DNA of 64,000 nt. It comes from Sporosarcina sp. FSL W8-0480. Its GTDB lineage: Bacteria; Bacillota; Bacilli; Bacillales_A; Planococcaceae. Where the stretch lies: the NCBI RefSeq assembly GCF_037963765.1, contig NZ_CP150166.1:1309501-1373500 (forward strand), written 5' to 3'. The position numbers and the translations under genes were made by a program. Positions 56,047-64,000 of this stretch are shown here, in pieces. How positions within the stretch are numbered: position 1 is the first letter of the stretch; each line of letters starts with the position of its first letter. Below the pieces are notes generated by a model. That model did not search any database. It saw nothing but the letters and a program-made list of their open reading frames with translations, and was not told where the DNA came from.

Positions 56047-56140
56047 AAAAAGCCATTGGAGTTTTGCTTTTTAGTGCACCCTAAAAGGTTAGGGTCAAAA
56101 TCTAACCTTCAGGGTGCAGTGCAAAAAGTGGTGGCTTTTT
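56047..56140. repeat. 94-bp nested palindrome
   Basis: Four stem blocks pair in order: AAAAAGCCA/TGGCTTTTT, TTTGC/GCAAA, TGCACCCT/AGGGTGCA and AGGTTAG/CTAACCT, around a loop of about 9 bases. The T run at the right end lets it work as a terminator for the gene at 55756; on the minus strand it also ends in T. The inner TGCACCC...GGTTAG blocks resemble insertion-sequence ends. Confidence 0.7.
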
Positions 56141-56196
56141 ATGTTGTTAAATCCGTATAATGTAAATAAAGTACATCTCCTGAAAGGATGATAACA

Positions 56197-57186
56197 ATGA
56201 CCCTGAATCCGTTGACAGCGAGGGAACGTCTTCTTGAAGTGATCCGCATTTTAGAAGCTTTTTCGGATGAGGATGAAGTGTTGTCCATCCATGATATACA
56301 TAGTTATTTCCACGGCGACATGCAAGTCGGCATCGGGGCAGTGAGGGATGATGTGGCTGCGCTCGAAGATTCAATCGTTTTCCCGGTGACAGCGGTTCAA
56401 GAGAAAAAGGGAATGTCGAAACATTATTATTATGACGGCAGGCCATTTGAAATCCATGAACTTCGTCTACTCATGGATGCCATCAGTGCCGCAAAATTCA
56501 TTTCCAAACAGGAAACCGATCGCCTTCTTATGAAAATCCGTAAGTTGACAAGCAAGAGATTGGCGAAGCAATTGACGAATGTGCTCCATGTTGCAGAACC
56601 GTCAGCGAAAGAGTCGGGTGAAATTGTTGCGACTGTCCAGCTATTGCATGAAGCTATCCACGACAATCGAGTCGTTGCTTTTCAATACGGTCGTTACGGG
56701 ACAGACCTCCAATTCCATTTGAGCAATGAAGGGCAGGACTATCTCGTCCATCCGCTCGCACTCGTCTGGAATAATGATCGCTATTATCTCATAGCACATT
56801 TCATTGTGGAAGATGAGGTTAGGCAATACCGGCTCGATCGGATGCGTAATGTCCAAGTGTATGAAGAACAGTTCGTTCCAGACCCCTATTTTAATCTCCA
56901 TGAGTACACAAGCAAGATGTTTCATATGTTTGGCGGCGAAATGATTTCATTGGAAGCGAGGTTTGCCGATTCCCTCATCAACATCGTCATCGATCGTTTT
57001 GGAGTGGGTGCCAATATTCAAGCCCAGCAAGACGGATCCTTCCTATTAAAAGCGCAAGTAGCGATGAGTGAAGGCTTAGTCCGTTGGCTATTCCGTTGGG
57101 GCGGTGATGTCAAAGTCATCCATCCTGCAGAACTCGTTTCGCGAATGAAAGAGGAAGCCCAAAAAGTAGTTGACCAATATCAGTAA
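56197..57186 (+). CDS. WYL-domain transcriptional regulator (YafY type)
   Basis: 329 residues. N-terminal DeoR-like helix-turn-helix (about 5-75), WYL domain at about 150-240 with VVAFQYGRYG and YLVHPLALVWNNDRYYLIAHF, and a C-terminal WCX region ending FRWGGDVKVIHPAELV. WYL proteins sense nucleotides or nucleic acid ends in some cases. ATG 56197 has AAAGG 9 bases upstream, better than ATG 56188. No obvious target gene adjacent. Confidence 0.88.
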   Translation: MTLNPLTARERLLEVIRILEAFSDEDEVLSIHDIHSYFHGDMQVGIGAVRDDVAALEDSIVFPVTAVQEKKGMSKHYYYDGRPFEIHELRLLMDAISAAKFISKQETDRLLMKIRKLTSKRLAKQLTNVLHVAEPSAKESGEIVATVQLLHEAIHDNRVVAFQYGRYGTDLQFHLSNEGQDYLVHPLALVWNNDRYYLIAHFIVEDEVRQYRLDRMRNVQVYEEQFVPDPYFNLHEYTSKMFHMFGGEMISLEARFADSLINIVIDRFGVGANIQAQQDGSFLLKAQVAMSEGLVRWLFRWGGDVKVIHPAELVSRMKEEAQKVVDQYQ

Positions 57187-57264
57187 ACCTTTGTGGATAT
57201 CCGCAAAGGTTATTTTTTTCGTGGAATTACAATGAAAGAGTACAAAAACAAGGAGGGGTTTTAT

Positions 57265-57909
57265 ATGAGAAAATTAATGATGATTTGTAGCATGTTCATG
57301 TTTGTTTTAGTCGCAGCTTGTGGAGATATCGATGAAAAAAATACCCGTGAAGTGAAATCCGATAATGATGCTGCGGCGGATGTCCAGAATAATGAAACTG
57401 AAGCGGCGGAAGAAGTTGAAGAAAAAGAAAAAGAAAAAGAAAAACCTGTGGGCACCCGCTCAAATCCATTGCCTTTCGGAGATACAATTACCGTGAAAGA
57501 GAACATCTACGATGATAGCTTTAATTCCTATGAATCATTCGTCGAGATCACACTTCTTGAAACAATCCGCGGCGAAGAAGCATGGTCTCTAATTGAAAAA
57601 GAGAATATGTTCAATGAACCGGCAGCAGAGGGCTTCGAATATGTAATGGTGAAAGTGAGAGGGTTCCTAAAAGAATCCGAAACGGAAGACGACAGCTTGT
57701 ACTTCTCAAGCGGGAATTTCAAATTCGTTTCGAATGATGGCGAAGTATATGATTGGGCATTCGCAGTCGTCCCAAATGAGTTATCTAAAGAGCTATACAA
57801 TGGCGGCACTGCAGAAGGCTATATTGTCAACCAAGTGAAAATAGGAGATGACTTCAAGGTTTCGTATAATTCAAGCGAAGGATCGCCGGTATTCTTTTTT
57901 GTGGAGTAA
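57265..57909 (+). CDS. DUF4352-type lipoprotein
   Basis: 214 residues from ATG 57265 with AAGGAGGGG upstream. Lipobox VAAC near residue 18, a very acidic linker with EKEKEKEK, then a beta-sandwich: GTRSNPLPFGDTITV, FEYVMVKVRGFL and AEGYIVNQVKIGDDF, typical of DUF4352/telomeric-repeat-like extracellular domains. Function unknown. Confidence 0.82.
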   Translation: MRKLMMICSMFMFVLVAACGDIDEKNTREVKSDNDAAADVQNNETEAAEEVEEKEKEKEKPVGTRSNPLPFGDTITVKENIYDDSFNSYESFVEITLLETIRGEEAWSLIEKENMFNEPAAEGFEYVMVKVRGFLKESETEDDSLYFSSGNFKFVSNDGEVYDWAFAVVPNELSKELYNGGTAEGYIVNQVKIGDDFKVSYNSSEGSPVFFFVE

Positions 57910-58001
57910 GTAATATGGAAAATACTGTTTGCTATTGATGTAGATGCGCTATGGATTATGCTATGATTAAGGCAAGAAACGAAACAAGGAGGGCTTTACA
58001 A

Positions 58002-58250
58002 ATGAAATGGGAAGAAGTACGTAGGTTATACCCGAATCAATACGTAAAACTGAATATCCTTGACTTTCACGTAGAAGAAGACAGAAAAATTGTAACTGAT
58101 GTAGCTTTAATAAATGTCATTGAAAACCCTAATACAGCTACGAAAGAATTACTGCGGGCAAAAGGGAATACTATTGTTTATCATACAGGAACTGAAAAAA
58201 TTGAAATTGAAATGAGAAACCCTACCGGCTTCAGAGGAATAAGGTTATGA
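58002..58250 (+). CDS. Hypothetical protein paired with a retropepsin-like protease
   Basis: 82 residues from ATG 58002 (AAGGAGGG 8 bases upstream). Motifs MKWEEVRRLYPNQYVKLNIL and ENPNTATKELLRAKGNTIVYHT give a mixed alpha/beta pattern; no signal. It overlaps the next gene by 4 bases (ATGA), so the two products are made in step. Not recognised as a named family. Confidence 0.8.
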   Translation: MKWEEVRRLYPNQYVKLNILDFHVEEDRKIVTDVALINVIENPNTATKELLRAKGNTIVYHTGTEKIEIEMRNPTGFRGIRL

Positions 58251-58627
58251 AGCTAGGAGTAGTAAATCAGTTATTAGAAGTAGAGATGATTATTTCTTAT
58301 AAAAATAAATCTAAAAGACTGGACAAGCTTGTTGTTGACACGGGAGCAGCACATACACTGATTTCCACTGATATCGTCGAAGATCTGGGCATATTTTTTG
58401 AGAATGGAGATCCTTTAGTTAGTTCATATGGTATTGGAGGAGTGGAATATTCATTTCGGAAGCCTGTGGATCTCATCAAGTTTGGAACTCATGAAATAAA
58501 AGAAATGAAATTAGATTTTGGTAATTTGCATGAGTGGGGCATAAATGGCCTCATCGGACTGGATATCTTATTGGACGGTCAATTTATTATTGATTTGAAG
58601 GACTTAGTAATGGTTCAAAGTGAATAA
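58247..58627 (+). CDS. Retropepsin-like aspartyl protease
   Basis: 126 residues, one aspartyl-protease lobe. Active-site KLVVDTGAAHTLIS near residue 32, flap-like SSYGIGGVEYS, and the closing hydrophobic-Gly motif GLIGLDILL. Such single-lobe proteins act as homodimers. No signal peptide, so cytosolic. Substrate unknown; tight coupling with the 82-residue protein suggests a partner or substrate. Confidence 0.85.
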   Translation: MKLGVVNQLLEVEMIISYKNKSKRLDKLVVDTGAAHTLISTDIVEDLGIFFENGDPLVSSYGIGGVEYSFRKPVDLIKFGTHEIKEMKLDFGNLHEWGINGLIGLDILLDGQFIIDLKDLVMVQSE

Positions 58628-58637
58628 TGATTTATGA

Positions 58638-58672
58638 GAAGCCAATCAGACTATTTGATTGGCTTCCTATTC
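58638..58672 (+). terminator. Hairpin after the retropepsin-like gene
   Basis: GAAGCCAATCA pairs with TGATTGGCTTC over 7 bases; the following T run is poor. Bases 58673-58847 show nothing I can support. Confidence 0.65.
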
Positions 58673-58847
58673 TAATGCAGATAAATCTTGAGTGAAAAAA
58701 TAATTATCAAACTTGGTACCCTTCACTCAATTCACCCCTTAATGGTTATCGCATATTCAATGTACGGATTTAGAAAGGGAATGGTTTCGGATAAACTCCT
58801 TGGTGGCAGTGGGGAAGGGATATTGTCATTGTTGTCTACACCAAAAT

Positions 58848-58892
58848 AAAATAGTAACCATCCCCGCATAACCGACAGGATGGTTACTATTT
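58848..58892 (-). terminator. Terminator of the hydrolase-membrane gene
   Basis: AAATAGTAACCATCC pairs with GGATGGTTACTATTT; TTTTATTTT follows on the minus strand. Confidence 0.85.
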
Positions 58893-58901
58893 GCATTCAA
58901 T

Positions 58902-60911
58902 CTAAAATATCGTATAAAGCGTCGTATTAGCGACCGTCACCATTGTCATTAGCAATGTATTAATAAAGGCTGCTACATATACATTCCCCGTTTTACGATA
59001 GAGGTAACGATTGAATATGGCAGCTATGATTAAGACAGGCACAAGACCGATCACAATAATAGAGGACAGTGATTCACTCGGATATCCTGCTGTTCCCGTC
59101 GTGAATAATAATCCATATTGATAGATCAGGTAAAGGACCAATCCGCCCACGAAATGCAGAATAGAAATTAGGTAGCCTTTCATTCCGTCGTATTTCGCAC
59201 TTGCGGTATTGATGTTTACCGTCATCCCTATGATGAAGTAGAAAATGAAGAAAAGGGGTGCGTATTTAAGCATGGCGATTAAGTGATGAAGCTCGAACGT
59301 TTTAACCGCAAATGTCCAAAGTCGGAAGTCGACCTTGAAAATTGCATCAATTGCATACAAGACACCATACCCGATCGCAACAGTTACAGCGGCTGTTACA
59401 AATGAAGCCACAATTGATTTAATATGCACCTTTACTCCATAATTCTCGATTGTCGCGCCTGCAGGTTTCTTAGAAACAAAGTGATAGCAAACCGTGACCA
59501 AAAGCATTACAATCGCCACATTTATTGCCCAGTAAACAATTGAATTCACAATCGGTGCCCCGAAATTCTCGGTTGTCGCAAAGAATCTACTTTGCTCCCT
59601 TAAAATAATATATTGAATCCCGCTTAACACAAATAAAACAAAGGAACCTGTTTTGACATTCTTATCTAAATTTCTAATCCAGGAGAGAATGAAAACAATA
59701 GCAGACAGTACAATAAAAATCATACTTATTTGCCGTAGCAATCTCATTCCGGAAACATCGCCACCATACAATGCGGAGAAGAACAGGGCAGGGTACAATC
59801 CGACAAATACTATTGTTAAATATCTTGCGAACTTTGACCCGATTGTTACCGGTTCAGGCAGTGGGGCTGGTTTTTTAGTGTGAATCCAAGCGAAAAACGG
59901 CAGTTTGGATAATAATGATGTAACTGGAAGTACCAGTATAAAGAATCCAATCAGTGCGATAAATGAAGCAAACTCTTTAAACATCCATGACTGTCCATCC
60001 TTGCCAACCTTCACAAGGTCGTTATAATCAGCAAATGCCATATCGTAAAAACCGATTGCATATGCGGTCGACTGCTTAGAAAAATGGTTCCATGGATGCG
60101 TCTCATTCGGTTGATAGATTACTCGTTTGCCGCCATTAACATCGTAAATTTCCCCGGCTTTCGAAGTCTCGGGATTACCAAGGAATCCTTGGCCCTCTTC
60201 TGTTCCAACATAATTCTTCTTTACAACTGTACCACCCGCTGATGCGCCAAAGAAGAATTCGTCATACTGCGCAGCAACCATGCCAGATGTTCTTGGGCCA
60301 TAAGAGTTGTTAATATCATCCACGCTATACCCTAATGTTTTCACCCATTGATAATCGGATCCGAGGGTCAGAGAACTATAAATCTTCCGAACTCCCGATT
60401 CCTGAAAATCAACTTCATCCAACATGACAGCGTGAGTAGAAGAAAATCCACCCATGGAGTGGCCCGAAACCGCGATAATCCCATTCCCATTTTCATCTTT
60501 CAATACATAATCCTGTCCATACATATACTGGACAGCATCATAGATGGCATGTGGCCAAAACGAGAAAAACGGTATCGGCTTTTCCATCGTCCCTGTCGAA
60601 TGGCCATGATCGTACTGATCCAACGCCAACACGACATACCCTCTCTTCGACATCTCTATCGCCTGGGCATCTTGCATTTCAGCAGAGTTCAAATAGCCAT
60701 GTGTCGTGATAAGTGTCGGTTTAGGCTGTTCTGTAGCATCCTTCGGTTTATATAAAAGACCCGAAAGTTCCCCTCTTGGTGTTTCGAAATAAATTCTTGA
60801 TACATCTACGTCTCCAGCGGAACTGTTAAACTGTGAAGCCGCTATACTACCGACTAAAATAAGCAGCAAGGAGATCACTGCCCAAACGAACGGTTTCTTT
60901 AGGTTTTTCAT
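58902..60911 (-). CDS. Alpha/beta hydrolase fused to a multi-pass membrane domain
   Basis: 669 residues from ATG 60911 (AAAGGGGGG upstream; the in-frame extension has no ribosome site). Helix at about 8-27, extracellular hydrolase domain at about 40-300 with TTHGYLNSAEMQDAQ, LDQYDHGHS and nucleophile GHSMGG, then about nine membrane helices to the C-terminus (from FASFIALIGFF). The membrane half has no transporter motif I know. Probably a surface esterase or peptidase. Confidence 0.85.
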   Translation of the reverse strand: MKNLKKPFVWAVISLLLILVGSIAASQFNSSAGDVDVSRIYFETPRGELSGLLYKPKDATEQPKPTLITTHGYLNSAEMQDAQAIEMSKRGYVVLALDQYDHGHSTGTMEKPIPFFSFWPHAIYDAVQYMYGQDYVLKDENGNGIIAVSGHSMGGFSSTHAVMLDEVDFQESGVRKIYSSLTLGSDYQWVKTLGYSVDDINNSYGPRTSGMVAAQYDEFFFGASAGGTVVKKNYVGTEEGQGFLGNPETSKAGEIYDVNGGKRVIYQPNETHPWNHFSKQSTAYAIGFYDMAFADYNDLVKVGKDGQSWMFKEFASFIALIGFFILVLPVTSLLSKLPFFAWIHTKKPAPLPEPVTIGSKFARYLTIVFVGLYPALFFSALYGGDVSGMRLLRQISMIFIVLSAIVFILSWIRNLDKNVKTGSFVLFVLSGIQYIILREQSRFFATTENFGAPIVNSIVYWAINVAIVMLLVTVCYHFVSKKPAGATIENYGVKVHIKSIVASFVTAAVTVAIGYGVLYAIDAIFKVDFRLWTFAVKTFELHHLIAMLKYAPLFFIFYFIIGMTVNINTASAKYDGMKGYLISILHFVGGLVLYLIYQYGLLFTTGTAGYPSESLSSIIVIGLVPVLIIAAIFNRYLYRKTGNVYVAAFINTLLMTMVTVANTTLYTIF

Positions 60912-61112
60912 AATACCCCCCTTTGGCATAATATATTTCGGGTATGGAAATAAACCCAATAGAGTATACGCTGTCATAAATACACATATGCAATGATTTA
61001 GTTGATTTGTATAGGGGGTTTGATGCAGCCTAACATCTTTTTCCTTCAAGCCATCACCTAATAATTTATTTGCATACTATGTATAGAACATCCTAATGAT
61101 GGAGGTATGCAA

Positions 61113-61604
61113 TTGACGAACTTTCTATCTTTTACTGGTAGAGTGATGGGGATCGAAGACTTTCCAATCATGACAAACGATCCAAATGCAGGCTGTTACA
61201 AATTATTTACATTGACAGATATGGACGGTTCGACAGTGAATTTTGTTATTGAGCCAATGACTTATTTTGTTGGACATGAAAAAGTGAGGGTCGGTGACAT
61301 CGTGACCGGTTATTACGATGCGAATGCGCCAGTGCCGTTAATATACCCTCCGCAATATCGGGCGATCGTGATGGCGAAAGTCCATACGGATTACTCTGTA
61401 ACAGTGAGTTTCTTCAACAGCCAATTACTAAGCAGCGACGGCATGTTACTATTAAAACCATCGAGGCAAACAGAAATCATCCTCGAAAACGGCCAAGATT
61501 TTACCGGCAATCTTGCAAACCGAGATCTTGTTGTCATCTATGGAGCTTCTACAAGAAGCATTCCAGCTCAAACGACACCGTCTAAAATAATCGTACTTTG
61601 TTAG
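61113..61604 (+). CDS. Conserved hypothetical beta-rich protein
   Basis: 163 residues from TTG 61113 (GGAGG 7 bases upstream; ATG 61107 is too close). Pattern LSFTGRVMGIEDFP, VRVGDIVTGYYDANAPVPLI, YPPQYRAIVMA and NRDLVVIYGASTRSIPAQTT suggests an OB-like beta-barrel domain. I believe similar proteins occur in other Bacillales, but no function is known to me. No signal peptide. Confidence 0.75.
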   Translation: MTNFLSFTGRVMGIEDFPIMTNDPNAGCYKLFTLTDMDGSTVNFVIEPMTYFVGHEKVRVGDIVTGYYDANAPVPLIYPPQYRAIVMAKVHTDYSVTVSFFNSQLLSSDGMLLLKPSRQTEIILENGQDFTGNLANRDLVVIYGASTRSIPAQTTPSKIIVLC

Positions 61605-61620
61605 AGAGAACGTATGTGAA

Positions 61621-61656
61621 AGAGCCAACTGCTTTAAAGCGGTTGGCTCTTTTTTA
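61621..61656 (+). terminator. Rho-independent terminator
   Basis: AGAGCCAAC pairs with GTTGGCTCT, inner GCTTTAAAGC, then TTTTTT. It overlaps the stop of the convergent response regulator gene. Confidence 0.88.
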
Positions 61657-62298
61657 GACTATCAAATTATATTTCAACGCATACTCAACAAGCTCATATT
61701 TTTTAGATATGCCTATTTTATTCATAATTCGTGTCTTGTGGGTATCGACCGTTTTTATGCTAATCATTAATTCCTCAGCGGTTTCGGTTAATGAGAACCC
61801 TTTAGCAAGGAATTGCAGGATTTCTCGTTCGCGTGGACTTAATAGGATGAAAGGGTTTTTAGCATCAGTTTCATTCTGCATACTTTTTATGACAGAACGT
61901 ATTTCTTTAGGTCGAAGGTAGATGTGGCCAGCCATTACCGTGTCAATTGCGGTGTACAATTCTTCATCAAATGCGGCTTTTGGGATATAGCCTGACGCAC
62001 CTGCCTGCATCACTAAAGAAACATAATCTTCGTCTTCGTGCATCGTTAGGACAATGATCTTTGCTTGTTTATGCGTGGATTTTATTTCCGTCAAAACCTG
62101 GATTCCATTCAAGCCTGGCATCGAGATGTCCAATATTAAGATATCCGGTTGTAAGGTATTGTAAAGCCTGATTGCCTCATGTCCGTCTTTTGCTTCTCCT
62201 ATCACATGAAAGGAAGGTCTTTTCTTCAACAGTAACTTTAACCCGGCTAAAACCAGAGCGTGATCATCCGCTAACAATATGCTTGTTTTCTCTTCCAA
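61654..62298 (-). CDS. Response regulator, NarL/FixJ (LuxR-HTH) type
   Basis: 214 residues. Receiver domain with acidic pair DD at 11-12, phospho-acceptor Asp57 in LILDISMPG, Lys in GYIPKAAF; LuxR helix-turn-helix at about 147-205 (LSPREREILQFLAKGFSLTETAEEL, MISIKTVDTHKTRIMNKI). TTG 62298 start behind AAGGAGGGAT, 5 bases after the kinase stop. Cognate to the kinase at 62303. Confidence 0.92.
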   Translation of the reverse strand: MEEKTSILLADDHALVLAGLKLLLKKRPSFHVIGEAKDGHEAIRLYNTLQPDILILDISMPGLNGIQVLTEIKSTHKQAKIIVLTMHEDEDYVSLVMQAGASGYIPKAAFDEELYTAIDTVMAGHIYLRPKEIRSVIKSMQNETDAKNPFILLSPREREILQFLAKGFSLTETAEELMISIKTVDTHKTRIMNKIGISKKYELVEYALKYNLIV

Positions 62299-62302
62299 CG
62301 GG

Positions 62303-63724
62303 CTATCCCTCCTTCTGATGTATGGGAATGGCTACAATAACTTCGGTTCCACCCGTACTTGCCTCTCGGATTAAAAATTGACCGCCTAATAATTCGGCTC
62401 TCTCTTGCATTCCATAAATTCCAATCCTATTTTGCTCTCGAGCCATTTCGAAATCAGCTTTTTGTATACCTTGCCCGTTATCAAGAATAGAAATATTGAT
62501 GGAGCTGTCTTCCATCCAAATTTTTATCATGACAGTAGTCGCCACCGTATGCTTGGCGATATTGGTCAGGCATTCTTGAGTGATCCGATAAAATGCCAAA
62601 CTACTATGATCATCTAATGGAATGGGATATTCGGGAGCTTCAAGCGTGACTTCAATCGAATACTTTTCCTTGAAATTTTCGATGTATTTTCTGATCGCTG
62701 GCAGTAAACCCATATCATCTAAAATAGGTGGTCTTAACTCCACAGCCAAATCCCTGATTTCCCGTAAAATGCCCGCTGCGATATCTCTGCTTGTATACAA
62801 TAATGCTTTTTGCTCCTTATCCTCGGCTTCATCGGCCAATACCCGCATCGTCACCATTAGTGAAGCAAGGGCTTGGCTTGTTTCATCATGTAGTTCGCGT
62901 GATATCCTTTTTCTCTCATCCTCTTGTGCTGAAAGCAGTTTTGAGATTAACGTATCCCGAAGTCGTTCTTTTTCTTGTAATTCCTCTAAAAGCTTTTCGA
63001 CTTTTGACCTCGAGCTGATCAGATTATCAGCCATTTCGTTGAACACCCTTACTAATTTTCCGATGTCTTCATCATCCACAACCGGTGCTCTTAAGGATAA
63101 ATTGCCTGCGGAAATTCCTGTAGCAGTATCCACGAGTGTTTCAATAGGTTTCGTTATGATGCGCGTCGTAATATAAGCGATGCCTACAGCGATTAGGCAA
63201 ACTAATAAAGTACCTAAGATCAGATCGCCTATTTTGGATAAGGTATATTCTCTTGGCAACTTCTCCGACATCCCTACTCGAACGAATCCTACTTCACCAT
63301 CTTCAATCGGGACAAGTACATCGTGGATTCTCCCTTCATCAGAAGAGAGTATCGCCAAATCTTTTTCGATGCCCTGAGGAGTATGTGCGTTCAAGATGCC
63401 TTTAGGGATATAATCCGGAAAGGTATGTCCAACAAGCACTTGCTTACTGTTAAATACAAGGATATAGCGGATATCTTCATTTGCCTGCCGAGCCCTTGTG
63501 ATCAAAAGATGAATTGCATAATAGTCCTCAATCAGTATGTAGTCGGAGCTCATCGCTGCAATATTCTCTGCGACAGACTCACCATGTTTTTTAAGATCCT
63601 TCGCCATCGTATCCGTAAGCGAATTCCAAATGATAATCCCTAATAGTAAAGAGAGAAACAATAAGGAAGCGATTATGGATCCTAATATTTTTTGGTTGAT
63701 CTTTAATCTATTAATCCATTTCAT
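62303..63724 (-). CDS. Sensor histidine kinase, NarX/DegS-like (HisKA_3)
   Basis: 473 residues from ATG 63724 (GAGG 6 bases upstream); the start overlaps the preceding gene by 14 bases. Helix 1 at about 10-35, extracytoplasmic domain of about 125 residues, helix 2, HAMP (TRIITKPIETLVDTATGIS), HisKA_3 with the phospho-His in ERKRISRELHDETSQ, and HATPase with N and G boxes (LTNIAKH, DNGQGI, GGTEVIVAIP). Signals to the adjacent NarL-type regulator. Confidence 0.92.
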   Translation of the reverse strand: MKWINRLKINQKILGSIIASLLFLSLLLGIIIWNSLTDTMAKDLKKHGESVAENIAAMSSDYILIEDYYAIHLLITRARQANEDIRYILVFNSKQVLVGHTFPDYIPKGILNAHTPQGIEKDLAILSSDEGRIHDVLVPIEDGEVGFVRVGMSEKLPREYTLSKIGDLILGTLLVCLIAVGIAYITTRIITKPIETLVDTATGISAGNLSLRAPVVDDEDIGKLVRVFNEMADNLISSRSKVEKLLEELQEKERLRDTLISKLLSAQEDERKRISRELHDETSQALASLMVTMRVLADEAEDKEQKALLYTSRDIAAGILREIRDLAVELRPPILDDMGLLPAIRKYIENFKEKYSIEVTLEAPEYPIPLDDHSSLAFYRITQECLTNIAKHTVATTVMIKIWMEDSSINISILDNGQGIQKADFEMAREQNRIGIYGMQERAELLGGQFLIREASTGGTEVIVAIPIHQKEG

Positions 63725-64000
63725 CGAAAACCTCATATAGGCCAGGTTCAAACGGAACGAATCGGTCAATAGATAAACCCTGCAGTGATGGCAATAAATT
63801 TTCCTGTTCGTGCATGGATAGGAAACTATCCATAATGATTTTTTTCTCTTCGTCCGGTAAATTCTTTCTAACGACGATAGGACCTGTTCCAATCGGTTTA
63901 GATTGGATGATGATCTTCAGGCGGTTCATTAATTCAGGCTGTTGAAGCTTGGCTCGGTCCAAGGCGAATGAGTTAACAGCCGCACCATCGACGATTCTAT
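63711..64000 (-). CDS. PhnD/transferrin-type substrate-binding protein, C-terminal part
   Basis: The window end cuts the gene; about 95 C-terminal residues are visible: RIVDGAAVNSFALDRA, KIIIQSKPIGTGPIVVRKNL, DEEKKIIMDSFLSMHEQ, FVPFEPGLYEVFDEMD. This is typical of the periplasmic-binding PhnD family used for phosphonate, phosphite or related anions. It is translationally coupled to the histidine kinase, suggesting that it supplies the ligand signal to the kinase. Confidence 0.8.
   Translation of the reverse strand, partial: RIVDGAAVNSFALDRAKLQQPELMNRLKIIIQSKPIGTGPIVVRKNLPDEEKKIIMDSFLSMHEQENLLPSLQGLSIDRFVPFEPGLYEVFDEMD

Overview
The window looks like a chromosomal segment of a spore-forming, low-to-moderate-GC Firmicute of the order Bacillales, most probably a Planococcaceae/Caryophanaceae member such as Sporosarcina. 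Seen directly: strong AGGAGG-type ribosome binding sites, frequent TTG/GTG starts, and rho-independent terminators after most operons. From known gene order: the first 26 kb contains blocks arranged as in Bacillus subtilis (hprK-lgt-yvoD-ppaX-yvoF; yvcD-trxB; yvcI-rapZ-yvcK-whiA-crh; clpP; cggR-gap-pgk-tpiA-gpmI-eno; secG-est-rnr-smpB-ssrA). A CwlJ-type germination hydrolase indicates sporulation. The genus call is inference.

Layout. 1-26 kb is the conserved core: lipoprotein maturation, thioredoxin reductase, carbon-control and cell-division regulators (yvcK, whiA, crh), ClpP under a CtsR-like operator, a LemA/TPM pair behind an ECF-type promoter, lower glycolysis under CggR, and the trans-translation and RNA-decay group (rnr, smpB, ssrA). 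26-46 kb is accessory: polysaccharide deacetylase, PadR-HAAS pair, copper-type Csp/YdhK genes, LTA synthase, threonine aldolase-like enzyme, a broken rifampin ADP-ribosyltransferase, a class A PBP behind an attenuator-like hairpin, a MurA paralogue with Asp in place of the active-site Cys, several small single genes (some broken), and an arsRBC operon. 47-56 kb holds a GntR-ABC exporter operon between two identical repeats, cwlJ, a Ca2+-type P-ATPase, a VanZ-like gene, and a sigma factor carrying a C-terminal SnoaL-like domain. 56-64 kb has a WYL regulator, a DUF4352 lipoprotein, a small gene paired with a retropepsin-like protease, a membrane-fused hydrolase, and a binding-protein/histidine-kinase/response-regulator operon cut by the window end.

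Three non-coding repeat systems stand out. (1) A GC-rich, hairpin-forming element of about 125-235 bp occurs five times, all in the core half (5.9-21.3 kb). (2) A 141-157 bp element bounded by inverted AAGGTRCCTGTGCA ends occurs seven times, all in the accessory half (27.6-55.2 kb); its paired inverted ends, each able to form a small hairpin, resemble a REPIN. (3) Short tandem arrays with exact 20-21 bp period sit in three intergenic gaps. The array between smpB and ssrA is bracketed by a 17-bp direct duplication of the smpB 3' end, as if it had inserted there while preserving the ssrA promoter.

Broken genes cluster in the accessory half: arr, a peptidase E homologue (T7 homopolymer), a small two-helix membrane protein, a DUF3916 gene and an SRPBCC gene. 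Some could be sequencing errors. All statements come from reading the sequence; no database search was run.
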